Origin: Prevotella sp.
GTDB lineage: Bacteria > Bacteroidota > Bacteroidia > Bacteroidales > Bacteroidaceae
Direction: 5' to 3'
DNA length: 64,000 bases
Assembly (NCBI GenBank): GCA_022486815.1
Contig: JAKVJW010000001.1
Span: 1-64,000, forward strand
The notes beneath the pieces are model-generated. The model searched no databases. It was not told where the DNA came from and saw only the letters and a list, made by a program, of their open reading frames with translations. The position numbers and the translations under genes were made by a program. Every line of letters starts with the position of its first letter. Positions within the stretch are counted from its first letter, which is position 1. Below are positions 1-12,088 of this stretch, in pieces.

Positions 1-95
1 CTTATCGAGAGGACCAACCCAGCTATCAACATCACGGAAGAAAGGACAAGGCGAACCCAGGCACTCCGCTGATCACTACTTTTTTGTTCATCCAT
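1..95 (-). CDS. partial CDS (N-terminus only), likely membrane protein, runs off the window start
   Basis: Reverse strand from ATG at 95: MDEQKSSDQRSAWVRLVLSSVMLIAGLVLSI..., open to the window edge, hydrophobic segment. Confidence 0.45.
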   Translation of the reverse strand, partial: MDEQKSSDQRSAWVRLVLSSVMLIAGLVLSI

Positions 96-265
96 AACTT
101 TACAACTTTTATTTTCTGTTGCAAAGATAAATAAATAGAGATGCAACTGAGTTGCAAAGATGGTTCCTGCCACATCTTTACCAACTTATAATGATACGAA
201 GAGCCAAAATATATTGAGGCCTATCCAGGTGAAAAATACAAGAACAAGCTTAGTCGTTAGTAACT

Positions 266-309
266 TTAAAAAAGAAATTTTATGTAATACCAGTGATCTA
301 TTACATAAA
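266..309 (-). terminator. Rho-independent terminator downstream of the small ORF at 411-494
   Basis: Minus strand TTTATGTAAT-loop-ATTACATAAA followed by a T-rich tract. Confidence 0.5.
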
Positions 310-410
310 GATTGAAATCTCTGTCCATAGAATCAGAGTTTCAGTAAACTTCCAGATAAAAGACGAAACACTTACGATCTCATATCAAGAAGATTGAATA
401 TAATGAATTC

Positions 411-494
411 CTAAAAATGACTTTCAATATATTCAAACAACCAATCGTCAAAATCTTTAGCTCTTTTCTGATCACTTATCTTTTCATTTTCCAT
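411..494 (-). CDS. candidate small protein, 27 aa (MENEKISDQKRAKDFDDWLFEYIESHF)
   Basis: Small ORF with a TATCTTTG box just upstream (523-530, minus) and a hairpin terminator downstream; not in the ORF track. Confidence 0.35.
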   Translation of the reverse strand: MENEKISDQKRAKDFDDWLFEYIESHF

Positions 495-522
495 TATTCT
501 GTCAGTTTTAAATTTTCAGCCA

Positions 523-530
523 CAAAGATA
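523..530 (-). promoter_or_regulatory. Bacteroidetes -7 box TATCTTTG for the small ORF
   Basis: caaagata on + strand = TATCTTTG on - strand. Confidence 0.4.
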
Positions 531-726
531 AGAAAATCTTTGCTTTTTTAATGAAAGTTATCAATTGTTTTTTAAAATCTTCTATTATGGCCTAGCAACG
601 TTGCCAATCAATATAAGAATACAACTTTAATTGCCAAACTACATAGCAAAGATTATTCTAAACTATTAGAAACTCCTTATAAAACCAAAAAGATGTACCC
701 ACAGATCTAGTATCAATTCTTTTTCG

Positions 727-734
727 TATCTTTG
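727..734 (+). promoter_or_regulatory. Bacteroidetes -7 box TATCTTTG upstream of ruvB
   Basis: TAnnTTTG motif 27 bp before the ruvB ATG. Confidence 0.6.
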
Positions 735-760
735 CATACAAAGAAAATCAATCATAAAAA

Positions 761-1792
761 ATGGACGAAGATTTTAATATCCATCAAGAAAACGAGTCTT
801 CGGCAGAAAAAGAATTTGAGAAAGCACTACGACCGTTGAGATTTGATGATTTCAGCGGAGAAAATAAAGTTGTAGAGAATCTTAGAATCTTTGTCGAAGC
901 CGCGAAATTCCGAGGAGAGCCACTTGACCATACCTTGCTTCATGGACCACCAGGTTTAGGAAAAACTACACTAAGCAATATTATCGCCAATGAACTCGGT
1001 GTAGGATTTAAGATCACAAGCGGACCGGTATTAGATAAACCTGGAGATCTTGCGGGTATTTTAACTTCTTTGGAGCCAAAGGATGTCCTGTTCATTGATG
1101 AAATCCATCGTCTCTCTCCAGTTGTAGAAGAATACTTATATTCAGCTATGGAGGATTATCGAATCGATATTATGATTGACAAGGGTCCTTCAGCAAGAAG
1201 TATACAAATAGATTTAAATCCTTTCACGCTTATTGGTGCTACAACACGAAGTGGCTTGCTATCAGCTCCCCTACGGGCACGTTTTGGAATTAATCTGCAT
1301 CTAGAATATTATCAACCAAAAACTCTCAAGAAGATCATTATGCGTTCTGCAAAACTTCTGAAAGTAAAAATCGACGATGATGCAGCAGAGGAAATAAGCC
1401 GCCGATCACGAGGTACGCCACGTATAGCTAATAGTTTGTTACGTCGTATCCGTGATTTTGCTCAGGTAAAAGGCAATGGAACCATAACAGGCGGCATTGC
1501 ACGAATAGGTCTAAAAGCATTAAATATAGACCAATATGGTCTCGATGAAATCGACAATAAGATACTTACGACAATCATTGATAAATTCCGGGGTGGTCCT
1601 GTTGGAGTCTCAACCATAGCGACAGCTATTGGAGAAGATTCCGGAACAATAGAAGATGTTTACGAGCCTTACCTTATCATGGAGGGCTTTATTAAGCGGA
1701 CACCTCGCGGACGAATCGCCACTTTATTGGCCTACGAACATTTAGGCAGGAATTACCAAAGCAGTAATTCCATGGAACAAAATCTCTTTTAA
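761..1792 (+). CDS. ruvB: Holliday junction branch migration ATPase RuvB
   Basis: [21 protein letters not shown], Walker [18 protein letters not shown]-terminal RTPRGR. Confidence 0.97.
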   Translation: MDEDFNIHQENESSAEKEFEKALRPLRFDDFSGENKVVENLRIFVEAAKFRGEPLDHTLLHGPPGLGKTTLSNIIANELGVGFKITSGPVLDKPGDLAGILTSLEPKDVLFIDEIHRLSPVVEEYLYSAMEDYRIDIMIDKGPSARSIQIDLNPFTLIGATTRSGLLSAPLRARFGINLHLEYYQPKTLKKIIMRSAKLLKVKIDDDAAEEISRRSRGTPRIANSLLRRIRDFAQVKGNGTITGGIARIGLKALNIDQYGLDEIDNKILTTIIDKFRGGPVGVSTIATAIGEDSGTIEDVYEPYLIMEGFIKRTPRGRIATLLAYEHLGRNYQSSNSMEQNLF

Positions 1793-1867
1793 CAGATAAA
1801 ATTAATAATAAAAAAACAGATTGAAATCCGAAAGTTGTATAAGTAATAAAACAGTAATCATAAAGCG

Positions 1868-2317
1868 ATGAAAACAGGACTATATACCGGAACTTTTGAT
1901 CCATTTACGACAGGACACCAAAATATCGTAGAGCGTACTATGCCACTCTTTGACCGACTAGTCATCGCTGTAGCCGTAAATGAACGCAAGCACACAGAAG
2001 AGGAAATAAACCAAAGGGTAAAAGACATTCAACTCCTCTATGCAAATGAACCACGGATTAAGGTAGTACCTTATAGTGACCTTACCGTTGATCTGGCGCA
2101 TCGTGAACATGCCAAATACATTGTCCGTGGAGTTCGGAACTTGCGCGACTTTGAGTACGAACGGGAACAGGCAGATATCAACAAAAAACTTGGTGGCGTT
2201 GAGACAATCCTGCTTTTTTCTGAACCACAGTTAGGAATCGTCAGTTCTTCACTGGTTCGTGAACTTCGGCATTTCGGTCATGATGCACATGAATTCCTTC
2301 CTCAAAAAGACAAATGA
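1868..2317 (+). CDS. coaD: phosphopantetheine adenylyltransferase
   Basis: GLYTGTFDPFTTGHQNIVERT, YIVRGVRNLRDFEYE, SSSLVREL motifs. Confidence 0.96.
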   Translation: MKTGLYTGTFDPFTTGHQNIVERTMPLFDRLVIAVAVNERKHTEEEINQRVKDIQLLYANEPRIKVVPYSDLTVDLAHREHAKYIVRGVRNLRDFEYEREQADINKKLGGVETILLFSEPQLGIVSSSLVRELRHFGHDAHEFLPQKDK

Positions 2318-2359
2318 CAGAATCATTCCATTTTTAAATGAATATTCAAAAGAAAGAAT

Positions 2360-2770
2360 ATGATTAGCTATCAAGCAGAAGGCATTGAAATGCCAAAGAT
2401 CAAGAAAAGAGATACTACCTCATGGATAAAGAAGGTAGCAGCCGCACATGGACGAAAGGTCGGTGAAATCGGCTATATGTTTGTCAATGATGAAAAGATA
2501 CTGGAAACGAACAAACAGTATCTGGGGCATGATTATTATACGGACATCATCACTTTTGATGATGATGAGGGAGATGTACTCAATGGTGATATCGTAATTT
2601 CCCTAGATACGGTCAAGTCAAATGCCAAGAAGTTCAATAAAACTTATGACGATGAACTCCACCGTGTAATCATCCATGGCATCTTGCATCTTTGCGGAAT
2701 CAATGATAAAGGCCCTGGAGAACGAGAGATTATGGAAGCTAATGAAAATGAAGCTTTAAAGATGCTTTAA
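2360..2770 (+). CDS. ybeY: endoribonuclease YbeY (16S rRNA maturation)
   Basis: HGILHLCGINDKG motif and TDIITFDDDEGDVLNGDIVIS. Confidence 0.9.
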   Translation: MISYQAEGIEMPKIKKRDTTSWIKKVAAAHGRKVGEIGYMFVNDEKILETNKQYLGHDYYTDIITFDDDEGDVLNGDIVISLDTVKSNAKKFNKTYDDELHRVIIHGILHLCGINDKGPGEREIMEANENEALKML

Positions 2771-2872
2771 AGACTAAAACTTTCACTTCTATCAAGATAA
2801 CCACCACAAATTATATTCTTTATCTTCAGGAAAGTCTAGTCCCTTGATTTTAACAACCAGACTATAATGAAC

Positions 2873-2910
2873 AATACCGTCTCAGTCTAACTAAAAACTG
2901 AGACGGTATT
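2873..2910. terminator. bidirectional terminator between convergent ybeY and S41 protease genes
   Basis: AATACCGTCTCAGT-10 nt loop-ACTGAGACGGTATT, perfect 14 bp stem. Confidence 0.8.
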
Positions 2911-2963
2911 ATTCTATTTAAGACCTAACTGATAAGGTCAGAATATCCTAAATCATCACTTCC

Positions 2964-4553
2964 TTATTTCTTTCCAGCGAGTAACTGCAACGCCTTTTGA
3001 ACAGTGTGATTCTTTTCATTTATAATTTCAAAATATTCATTCATACCCCACAGGTCACGTGCAATTAGGGCTTTCAACTGAATAGATAGTGTTGGAATTG
3101 TTTTTTGAAGTTCCTTATCATCTGCAGGCTTGACCTTTTGTCTAGCTCCTTCAGCCACAATACTATCAATAAGCGCTTGAGGAACCATGAAATTCTTGCG
3201 GAAGCTGGAGAAAGAAGGATATTTAGCCTTTAATTCCTTACGATAATTGTCTATATAAGAAAGTGTTTGTGTATAGATAGAATTACCGACAAGAAGTTTC
3301 CGATGAAATGCTGTATATTGTAAGGTATCCAACGGTACGAAATAGTCTGGCATGATGCCACCACCACCATAGACAAGACGGTGTTTACGAAGCGTATAAT
3401 ACTTCTGAGAGGGATCAAAATGAATGCTATCACGATTAGTGAATTCACCATGTTTATAACGATGGTCAAGATCCATTTCATAATCTTTCAGATCACCCTT
3501 TTTATATGGTTTCTGTATGCAACGGCCACTAGGGGTATAATAGTGAGCTACCGTAAGTCGGATCATACTACCATCTGGAAAAGGAACAGGACGCTGTACA
3601 AGACCTTTCCCAAATGATCGACGGCCGACAACGATGGCACGATCCTGATCTTGCAACGCTCCGGTTACAATCTCTGCTGCAGAAGCGGAAAACTCATCAA
3701 TAAGAACTATGACTTTCCCTTTAAGCATCTTGCCTTTTCCATTAGAATGAAATTCTTCCCTAGGAGAACGACGACCTTTTGTATATACAATCAAAGCATG
3801 ATCAGGAAGAAATTGCTGAGCAATTTCAACAGCAGACTGGAGATATCCTCCACCATTCTCCTGAAGGTCCAATATAAGGTCCTTCATCCCTTCATGCTGT
3901 AAAGAATCAATAGATTGAGAGATTTCTTGCGGACTATGGATACCAAAACTCTCCAAACGTATATAACCGATTCCAGGACGTATCAGATATGAGGCATCAA
4001 CGGTTTTTAAAGGAATCCTATCTCTAATTACCATAAAATGGAGTTTAGCCGGTGCACCACGCCGGACAATTGTCAGGTTTACCTTTGTGCCTTTAGGTCC
4101 GCGTAAACGCTTCATAATCTGTTCTCGAGGCATTTTAACGCCCGCTATGGCTGTATCATTCACGTTTACGATACGATCACCGGCAATAATGCCAACCTTC
4201 TCAGAAGGGCCATTAACGACAGGTTGGATAACTACCAATGTATCATTCATCATATTAAATTGAACTCCAATGCCATCAAAATCACCATTCAAAGGTTCAT
4301 TCAACTCTTTAGTTTCAGACGGAGTAGTATAAGCAGAATGAGGATCTAGTTTATCCAACATACCGCGAATGGCATCCTCTACCAGTTTATTCTCATCCAC
4401 AGAATCGACATAAAGATTATCTATAGCTAATTCAGCGGCACTGAGTTTCGCCAGTGGAGAACCCTTTTCTAAATGGATACGAAACTGTGCTGACAAAGAA
4501 AATACACAGCTTAGAAATACAACTAACAGAACGGTTTTTTTTCTATAAGACAT
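2964..4553 (-). CDS. S41 family C-terminal processing peptidase (CtpA/Prc-like) with PDZ domain
   Basis: DKLDPHSAYTTP, PDZ GDRIVNVNDTAI, IDEFSASAAEIVTGALQDQDRAIVVGRRSFGKGLVQ. Confidence 0.94.
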   Translation of the reverse strand: MSYRKKTVLLVVFLSCVFSLSAQFRIHLEKGSPLAKLSAAELAIDNLYVDSVDENKLVEDAIRGMLDKLDPHSAYTTPSETKELNEPLNGDFDGIGVQFNMMNDTLVVIQPVVNGPSEKVGIIAGDRIVNVNDTAIAGVKMPREQIMKRLRGPKGTKVNLTIVRRGAPAKLHFMVIRDRIPLKTVDASYLIRPGIGYIRLESFGIHSPQEISQSIDSLQHEGMKDLILDLQENGGGYLQSAVEIAQQFLPDHALIVYTKGRRSPREEFHSNGKGKMLKGKVIVLIDEFSASAAEIVTGALQDQDRAIVVGRRSFGKGLVQRPVPFPDGSMIRLTVAHYYTPSGRCIQKPYKKGDLKDYEMDLDHRYKHGEFTNRDSIHFDPSQKYYTLRKHRLVYGGGGIMPDYFVPLDTLQYTAFHRKLLVGNSIYTQTLSYIDNYRKELKAKYPSFSSFRKNFMVPQALIDSIVAEGARQKVKPADDKELQKTIPTLSIQLKALIARDLWGMNEYFEIINEKNHTVQKALQLLAGKK

Positions 4554-4645
4554 AATTTAATGCTATATTTATCATTACCATTTCCCTATTCTCAAGATGA
4601 TTCAAAATCATATTCTCCGCTCACTTTTCCAGCCACTGCCTAACC

Positions 4646-6658
4646 CTACATCTCTTCAAGTCCTTGCCCTTTATCTACTTTATCAGTGGTCAGATTCTCG
4701 GTTTGTATTTCCTCTTCAGGAAGGTCTTCTTCTATAACCAGATTATCAATGATAAAATTCTGCCTTTCCATCGTATTCTTACCCATATAATAAGTCAACA
4801 ATTTCTGAACCTGGTCATTTTTATGAAGTGTAACCTGTTCCAGCCTCATATCCGGACCTATAAAATGAGCAAATTCATCCGGAGAAATCTCACCAAGTCC
4901 TTTGAATCTGGTTATCTCAGGATCTGGCCCAAGTTCTCCGATAGCTTTACGGCGTTCCTCATCTGTATAACAATAAGAAGTTATAAAATCACTCTTCTTC
5001 CCATATTTTTTCTCATAATCAGTGATAGTCCTCTTATCCTTGATCTTGGTCTTCCTGTTTCGTACGCGGAAAAGTGGTGTCTGAAGCACATAAACATGCC
5101 CCTTCTTAATCAATTCAGGGTAGAACTGAAGAAAAAAAGTTATCATCAGCAAACGGATATGCATACCATCTACATCAGCATCCGTAGCGACAATCACCTT
5201 GTTATACCTCAGATCATCCAGTCCATCTTCTATATCCAAAGCAGCCTGAAGAAGATTAAACTCCTCATTTTCATATACTACTTTTTTAGTTAGTCCAAAG
5301 CAATTCAAAGGTTTACCACGAAGAGAAAATACAGCTTGAGTATTTACATCGCGACTTTTCGTAATACTTCCACTGGCAGAATCTCCCTCTGTAATAAAGA
5401 TACAACTCTCTTCCTTACGAGGATTTCTCAAATCGCAATAATGAATACGGCAGTCTCTTAACTTACGATTATGGAGACTCGCTTTTTTCGCACGTTCACG
5501 GGCAAGTTTTGTGATTCCTGCCATTGACTTACGCTCATGCTCGCTCTCCTTAATCTTATTCTCGATCACTTCCGTTACATCCTGATGAATGTGCAGATAG
5601 TTATCTACATTTTGTTTGATAAAATCACCAACATATTTATTAATAGACTCCCCGCCAGGGGACATCTGTGTACTGCCTAATTTGATCTTAGTCTGACTTT
5701 CAAATACAGGTTCCTCAACGTTAATGGCAATAGCAGCTACTATCCCATTACGAATATCCGTATAATCATAGTTCTTGTTAAAGAATTCCTTGATTGTCTT
5801 TGCAATATGTTCTTTAAAAGCACTCTGATGGGTACCACCCTGAGTAGTATGCTGTCCATTTACGAAACTGTAATATTCTTCACCATACTGATTTGTATGA
5901 GTAAAAGCGATTTCTATATCCTCACCTTTCATGTGAACAATCGGATATAACCCATCTACTGTCATATTATCAGTTAGCAAATCCTGCAATCCATTACGGC
6001 TGTGAATACGTCTTTCATTATACATAATGCTAAGACCAGAGTTCAGATATGTATAATTGCGGAGCATCGTTTCGACAATATCATCATGGAAGGCATAATT
6101 CTTGAACATGGTATCATCTGGTTTAAAAAAGATATAAGTACCCGTTTCATCTGATGAAGATTCTGTCTTATCACTCTTTTTCACTCCCCTTTCAAATATC
6201 AGCTCACGGACTTTCCCATCTCTGAAACTACGTACGGCAAACTTTGAACTCAAAGCATTAACCGCTTTTATGCCCACGCCATTCAGTCCTACACTTTTCT
6301 TAAAAGCACGGGTATCATATTTACCACCAGTATTCAACTTTGCTACAGCTTCTTCCAGTTTCCCCTGTGGGATTCCACGCCCATAATCGCGTACAGACAC
6401 CTCCTGATTATCCTTAATATTCACCTCAATACAGTCACCTGCATTCATTTTAAACTCATCAATGGAATTATCCATAACCTCTTTGAGAAGTACATAAATC
6501 CCATCCTCTGGTAAAGAACCATCCCCCAAACGCCCTATATACATTCCAGGACGCGTACGGACATGTTCCATATCATTCAAATGACGAATATTCGCATCTG
6601 TATATGCCGGTGTTATTGCCGGTTGATGATTCAAATTATGCTCATTTTCTTCTGACAT
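4646..6658 (-). CDS. parE: type IIA topoisomerase B subunit (topoisomerase IV ParE-like)
   Basis: GHKL ATPase motifs ([28 protein letters not shown]) and Toprim [17 protein letters not shown]. Confidence 0.9.
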   Translation of the reverse strand: MSEENEHNLNHQPAITPAYTDANIRHLNDMEHVRTRPGMYIGRLGDGSLPEDGIYVLLKEVMDNSIDEFKMNAGDCIEVNIKDNQEVSVRDYGRGIPQGKLEEAVAKLNTGGKYDTRAFKKSVGLNGVGIKAVNALSSKFAVRSFRDGKVRELIFERGVKKSDKTESSSDETGTYIFFKPDDTMFKNYAFHDDIVETMLRNYTYLNSGLSIMYNERRIHSRNGLQDLLTDNMTVDGLYPIVHMKGEDIEIAFTHTNQYGEEYYSFVNGQHTTQGGTHQSAFKEHIAKTIKEFFNKNYDYTDIRNGIVAAIAINVEEPVFESQTKIKLGSTQMSPGGESINKYVGDFIKQNVDNYLHIHQDVTEVIENKIKESEHERKSMAGITKLARERAKKASLHNRKLRDCRIHYCDLRNPRKEESCIFITEGDSASGSITKSRDVNTQAVFSLRGKPLNCFGLTKKVVYENEEFNLLQAALDIEDGLDDLRYNKVIVATDADVDGMHIRLLMITFFLQFYPELIKKGHVYVLQTPLFRVRNRKTKIKDKRTITDYEKKYGKKSDFITSYCYTDEERRKAIGELGPDPEITRFKGLGEISPDEFAHFIGPDMRLEQVTLHKNDQVQKLLTYYMGKNTMERQNFIIDNLVIEEDLPEEEIQTENLTTDKVDKGQGLEEM

Positions 6659-6854
6659 CTATACCTTTCTTGCATTTGTGTTTTCCGGACTATAAATAGT
6701 AAAATCTAAGAATATCTTTATTTCAGCACTTCTGCATAAGTATCTCCTAAAGTTTATGTCTATCCATAATAACAGATAAACCATAATGTGATCTATACTT
6801 TAACATTATATCATGATTTTGTCTCATAATATTTTTGTTCACATAATATAATAA

Positions 6855-8042
6855 TCATTTAACTTCTACTCCGTTGTTCTCAGTATCCTCCGAAGGAACA
6901 AGTATTTTCTTAAAGCAACGTCGGCGCTTGTGATTGATGGGGTTCAATGGGCCCCACTGACTTTGGACACCTTCATTACTTTCCATCTCTACCTGACTTT
7001 CACCCCATTTAAAGCCATAAGCCTGATATCTGGGTATCAGATCAGCAAAAAGTAATGAATTAGCACCCTTTTTACGGTATTCAGGCAAGAAACCTAACAG
7101 AAGAAGATCTCCACCTTCTGTCTTATGCCACTTGATAGCTCGAAGAACATACCACCAGCCAAACGGGAGCAAACGCCCTCGATGACATTTTTGCATGGCC
7201 TTTGAAAGAGAGGGCATAGTAACACCGATGCCAGCTAATTTATTACCTGCACTAGCATCTTCAATGAGTGTGACTAAATTTAAATCCATAAAAGGCAGAT
7301 ATTCTTTAATCAACTGGTTAATCTGAGCATCACTCAATTCAGAGTAACCATAAAGATCAGCATAGGTCTCATTGATGAGTTCAAAAATCTTGCGACCATA
7401 CCCACCTTTGAATATATCATTTTTGGTAAGTTTTTTTATGCGAAGATGATAACGTTCCTCTACCACTTTGGCAATATTGGAATACTTTTCCGGTATTTCA
7501 TCAGGAACTTTTAAATAATATTCCACATAATCATTATCTTTCACAAAACCATCCATCTGTTCCATATATTTTGGATAATATGAATAGTTGTAAAGCGTCG
7601 GCATAGTACCGAGCTTATCAAATCCCCACGTAAGCATTCCCTCAGGATCCATATCAGTGAAACCTAAAGGTCCTACAATTTCCGTCATTCCCTTACTTCT
7701 TCCATAGGTCTCGACGGCACTCAACAAAGAACATAAGACCTCCTTCTTGTCAATAAAATCAAGCCACCCGAAACGAATAGACTTACAATTCCATTTTTTA
7801 TTTGCTTTATGGTTGATAATCGCTGCAATCCGTCCCACAAGTTTTCCATTTTCATAAGCCATATAATATTCGGCCTCACAAAATTCGAAAGCAGCATTAT
7901 GATTCTTATCCAGCGTATTGAATTCGTCACTAAATAAATTAGGCACATCGTATGGACTTCCCTTATACAGATCGTAATGAAAATCGATAAAATGCTTGAG
8001 ATCTCTTTTAGTTTCGACCTTTTTGATTTCTATTGCTGACAT
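6855..8042 (-). CDS. GNAT-like N-acetyltransferase family protein (start moved to MSAIEIKKVETKRD)
   Basis: AEYYMAYENGKLVGRIAAIINHKANKKW; conserved Bacteroidetes protein. Confidence 0.7.
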   Translation of the reverse strand: MSAIEIKKVETKRDLKHFIDFHYDLYKGSPYDVPNLFSDEFNTLDKNHNAAFEFCEAEYYMAYENGKLVGRIAAIINHKANKKWNCKSIRFGWLDFIDKKEVLCSLLSAVETYGRSKGMTEIVGPLGFTDMDPEGMLTWGFDKLGTMPTLYNYSYYPKYMEQMDGFVKDNDYVEYYLKVPDEIPEKYSNIAKVVEERYHLRIKKLTKNDIFKGGYGRKIFELINETYADLYGYSELSDAQINQLIKEYLPFMDLNLVTLIEDASAGNKLAGIGVTMPSLSKAMQKCHRGRLLPFGWWYVLRAIKWHKTEGGDLLLLGFLPEYRKKGANSLLFADLIPRYQAYGFKWGESQVEMESNEGVQSQWGPLNPINHKRRRCFKKILVPSEDTENNGVEVK

Positions 8043-8260
8043 ATAATTTAATATAAATATTGCTTTAAACTTACAAAGGTAAGAAAATAAAAGGAAACTA
8101 GCAAAGAGCAAGGTTTTTTTTGGGGAATATTAGAGAGTTTTACACAGAACCGTGCTTGTTTATGCGCATTATTTATTGTTCTGTGCAGTCTGATCGATAA
8201 AATCAAAAGTATGATCCTTCTAAAAAGAAAAAGCCTTGAAGGGAATAACATAAAGACATA

Positions 8261-8300
8261 AAAAAACTCTCACGAAGAGACAAACTCAAGTTCGTGAGAG
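8261..8300 (-). terminator. terminator of the frd/sdh operon
   Basis: CTCTCACGAA/TTCGTGAGAG stem with U-tract on the minus strand. Confidence 0.8.
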
Positions 8301-8336
8301 CATTATAAGTAAGATATTCTTTATATGGAAAGAATA

Positions 8337-9092
8337 TCAGTCATTCAATTTAGCCTTGATGAACTCACGATTCAGGCGGGCGATATTAGCAATAGACTCA
8401 TTCTTCGGACACTCAGCTTCACAGGCACGAGTATTAGTACAGTTACCAAAACCTAATTCTTCCATCTTTGCAACCATAGATTTAGCACGACGTGCTGCTT
8501 CTACACGGCCTTGGGGAAGTAAGGCAAATTGGCTCACCTTGGAACTTACGAACAACATAGCTGAGCCATTCTTACAAGCTGCCACACAAGCGCCACAACC
8601 AATACAAGAAGCACAGTCCATAGCCTCATCTGCCTTATCCTTAGGAATAGGAATTGCATTCGCGTCTTGAGCTGCTCCGGTTCTAACGGTGATATAACCA
8701 CCTGCAGACATAATCTCATCAAACGCAGAACGGTCTACCATGCAATCTTTAATAACAGGGAATGCCGCAGAACGCCACGGCTCTACTGTAATCGTATCTC
8801 CATCATTGAAACTACGCATATAGAGTTGGCAGGTCGTGCCACCTTGTGCTGGTCCGTGAGGATAACCGTTAATATACAATGAGCACATACCACAAATGCC
8901 CTCCCGACAATCGTGGTCGAATACGAACGGTTCCTTATCAGCCTCTATCAACTGTTCATTCAAGATATCGAGCATCTCAAGGAAAGAGGTATCAGTAGGG
9001 ATATCCTCCATCTGGAAGGTATCAAAATGACCTTCTGCCTGAGGTCCGTTCTGACGCCAGACCTTCAGCGTGAAATTTATATTCTTGTCCAT
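8337..9092 (-). CDS. frdB: fumarate reductase/succinate dehydrogenase iron-sulfur subunit
   Basis: [48 protein letters not shown] clusters. Confidence 0.95.
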   Translation of the reverse strand: MDKNINFTLKVWRQNGPQAEGHFDTFQMEDIPTDTSFLEMLDILNEQLIEADKEPFVFDHDCREGICGMCSLYINGYPHGPAQGGTTCQLYMRSFNDGDTITVEPWRSAAFPVIKDCMVDRSAFDEIMSAGGYITVRTGAAQDANAIPIPKDKADEAMDCASCIGCGACVAACKNGSAMLFVSSKVSQFALLPQGRVEAARRAKSMVAKMEELGFGNCTNTRACEAECPKNESIANIARLNREFIKAKLND

Positions 9093-9138
9093 TTTTTAAT
9101 CTGATTAAATTGATACATCAATAATCCTATATGAAGGA

Positions 9139-11091
9139 TTACTTTTTATAGTTACGAACCTGAACCTTAATGTACTTATAGTCCAATGGCTCCTTCAAAA
9201 GCGTAGGAGCAATATCATCTGAACCTTCATATTTCCAGCAAGCTACATACATGTAATGCTCATCATCACGCTTAGCCTCACCCTCTTCAGTCTGAGACTC
9301 TTCACGGAAATGTCCGCCACAACTCTCATTCCGGTTCAAGGCATCATATGCTATCAACTCACCCATGGTAATAAAATCACGAAGATGAATAGCCTTATCA
9401 AGTTCCACATTCAATCCTTCTTCCGATCCAGGTACACGAACATGTGAATAGAATTCCTGACGCACGTCTTTCAGCATCGAAAGGGCTTTCTTCAAACCTT
9501 CTTCATTACGGGCCATTCCTACGTAGTTCCACATAATATTATACAATTTTCTGTGGATAAAATCAACGCTCTCGTCACCCTTTATATTGTAGATACGGTC
9601 TATCTCAGCTTTGACATTCTTCTCAGCCTCGTCAAACTCTGGAGCATCTGTTTTAAAACGAGGAACAGAAATCTGATCACTCAGATAATTCTGCATTGTA
9701 TAAGGAATGACAAAATAACCATCACTCAATCCTTGCATCAAAGCGGATGCACCCAAACGGTTGGCGCCATGATCAGAGAAATTGCACTCTCCTAGAGCAA
9801 ACAAGCCCTTGATAGAAGTCTGCAATTCGTAATCTACCCAAAGACCACCCATAGTATAGTGAATGGCCGGATATATCATCATCGGGTTTTTATATGGATC
9901 CACATTGACAATTCTCTTATACATATCAAACAAGTTGCCATATCGTTGCGTAACGACGTCCTTTCCCAAGCGTCCGATAGCCTCTTTGAAATCCAAGAAT
10001 ACTGCCAATCCGGTCGAGTTGACACCAAAGCCCTTATCTGTACGTTCCTTAGCTGCACGAGATGCAACATCACGAGGTACTAAATTACCGAAAGCTGGAT
10101 ACCGACGTTCCAGATAATAGTCCCGATCCTCTTCTGGTATATCCTTACCCTGGAGTTCACCACTCTGGAGTTTCTTAGCATCCTCAAGTTTCTTAGGAAC
10201 CCAGATACGACCATCATTACGAAGAGACTCGGACATCAAAGTCAACTTCGATTGCTTGTCTCCATGTACAGGAATACAAGTTGGGTGAATCTGTACGAAA
10301 CAAGGATTTGCAAACCAAGCACCCTTCCTATAGCACTGCATAGCAGCAGTACAGTTACATCCCATAGCATTGGTAGACAAGAAATAGGTATTTCCATAAC
10401 CACCAGTTGCAATACAAACAGCATGAGCAGCATAGCGCTCAAGCTTTCCTGTAACAAGATTCTTGGCTATGATACCACGAGCACGCCCGTCAATGATGAC
10501 AACATCTTCCATCTCTGTACGAGTATGGAGCTCTACTGTACCATTGTGCACTTCCTTCATTAAAGCAGAATAGGCTCCTAACAGCAACTGCTGTCCTGTC
10601 TGGCCCTTTGCATAAAAAGTACGGCTCACTTGCACACCACCAAAAGAACGGTTAGCCAAGAGCCCACCATACTCACGTGCAAAAGGAACACCTTCGGCAA
10701 CACACTGGTCAATAATATCTGCACTCACCTCAGCCAGGCGATAGACATTAGCCTCACGTGAACGATAGTCTCCACCTTTGATCGTATCATAGAACAGACG
10801 GTAAGTCGAATCTGCATCATTTTGATAGTTCTTGGCTGCATTGATACCTCCCTGCGCTGCGATTGAGTGTGCGCGACGAGGAGAATCTTGAATACAGAAA
10901 TTTATAACATGAAAACCCTGCTCACCCAAAGAGGCTGCTGCTGAAGCTCCAGCCAATCCAGTACCAACAACAATGATATCTAACTTACGCTTATTAGCTG
11001 GATTAACCAGTCTCTGATGAGCTTTATAATTAGTCCATTTTTCAGCCAAAGGGCCTTCTGGAATTTTGGAATCAATCTTTATATCTGACAT
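9139..11091 (-). CDS. frdA: fumarate reductase/succinate dehydrogenase flavoprotein subunit
   Basis: [59 protein letters not shown]. Confidence 0.96.
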   Translation of the reverse strand: MSDIKIDSKIPEGPLAEKWTNYKAHQRLVNPANKRKLDIIVVGTGLAGASAAASLGEQGFHVINFCIQDSPRRAHSIAAQGGINAAKNYQNDADSTYRLFYDTIKGGDYRSREANVYRLAEVSADIIDQCVAEGVPFAREYGGLLANRSFGGVQVSRTFYAKGQTGQQLLLGAYSALMKEVHNGTVELHTRTEMEDVVIIDGRARGIIAKNLVTGKLERYAAHAVCIATGGYGNTYFLSTNAMGCNCTAAMQCYRKGAWFANPCFVQIHPTCIPVHGDKQSKLTLMSESLRNDGRIWVPKKLEDAKKLQSGELQGKDIPEEDRDYYLERRYPAFGNLVPRDVASRAAKERTDKGFGVNSTGLAVFLDFKEAIGRLGKDVVTQRYGNLFDMYKRIVNVDPYKNPMMIYPAIHYTMGGLWVDYELQTSIKGLFALGECNFSDHGANRLGASALMQGLSDGYFVIPYTMQNYLSDQISVPRFKTDAPEFDEAEKNVKAEIDRIYNIKGDESVDFIHRKLYNIMWNYVGMARNEEGLKKALSMLKDVRQEFYSHVRVPGSEEGLNVELDKAIHLRDFITMGELIAYDALNRNESCGGHFREESQTEEGEAKRDDEHYMYVACWKYEGSDDIAPTLLKEPLDYKYIKVQVRNYKK

Positions 11092-11128
11092 AATCTGATA
11101 TTCTTAAAATGATAATATTAATCAGGAA

Positions 11129-11809
11129 TTAGCGAAGGCTGGGTGCGAAACCGAAAGCGAAGGACAAGACGATAATAGCAAAGACAGCCATCAGGATGGT
11201 CACGTAGATAATGCCAATGGTCTGCCAGCGTTTCAGCCAAATCTTACCACTCCAGCCAAAAGTTTGCATCGAACTCCAGAAACCATGAGAAAGATGAAAC
11301 CAAATGGCACAGAACCATACAAGATAAAGAACGACAAGTAATGGATTGGCAAAAGTATGCTTAATCCAGCCAAAACCGTCTGTAGAACCAGCAATTGAAG
11401 AAGGTATACCGGCAATATCGGCAAGCATCATGTGCGACCAGAAGTTGAACAGATGAAGGATAAGACCACAAAGAATGATCAGTCCGAGTACCAGCATATT
11501 CTGGGAAGCCCAACTAACCTCAGGACGACGGGCTGTCACGGAATAACGCTCACTACCACGTGCACGACGATTCTGAATGGTCAGAATAAAGGCATACACG
11601 ATGTGAAAGCAGGCCAATGCAGCCAAAATGATAGTACCAAGAATGGCATACCAATTAGAACCCAAGAATGCACAAACTTCATTGTAACCATTTCCAGAGA
11701 AAAAGGCTACCATGTTCATGCATACGTGGAATGTCAAAAATAGAATAAGGCAAACGCCTGTTACGGCCATTACCACCTTTCTACCGATAGGTGAATTGAT
11801 TAACCACAT
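11129..11809 (-). CDS. frdC: succinate dehydrogenase/fumarate reductase cytochrome b subunit
   Basis: Five-TM cytochrome b558-type, LTFHVCMNMVAFF, immediately upstream of frdA. Confidence 0.92.
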   Translation of the reverse strand: MWLINSPIGRKVVMAVTGVCLILFLTFHVCMNMVAFFSGNGYNEVCAFLGSNWYAILGTIILAALACFHIVYAFILTIQNRRARGSERYSVTARRPEVSWASQNMLVLGLIILCGLILHLFNFWSHMMLADIAGIPSSIAGSTDGFGWIKHTFANPLLVVLYLVWFCAIWFHLSHGFWSSMQTFGWSGKIWLKRWQTIGIIYVTILMAVFAIIVLSFAFGFAPSLR

Positions 11810-12088
11810 AAATGATTATAATTTAATTATTTAACTGTTTGAAAATGTTTCATAATTTTAAAAGGTCCATCTTCAATTGCCTTAAAAGCCTGACAGTACC
11901 CACTGGTCATTACTCACATTGAACGTGCTTGAACGAACATCACCTTTAAAGAGTTTTCTACTCCTTAATATAAGGTATACGCTAAAGCATGTTTGCTGCA
12001 AATTTACCATTTTTCGACGATTAAACAAAGTAATTCCTATAAAATTTCAATTTAATTTCTTACTTTTGCGGAAAAAGGAGATACTGAA

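Noticed and set aside
4664-5293. 209-aa ORF antisense to parE
   Set aside because: Lies entirely opposite a strongly conserved topoisomerase; low-complexity hydrophobic translation typical of a shadow ORF
9859-10117. Overlapping + strand ORFs opposite frdA (and many similar antisense ORFs in the track)
   Set aside because: Antisense or out-of-frame to clearly recognised conserved genes; no RBS/promoter or family motifs
10750-10775. cctcacgtgaacg as another parS
   Set aside because: Only the central CACGTGAA core matches; located inside frdA
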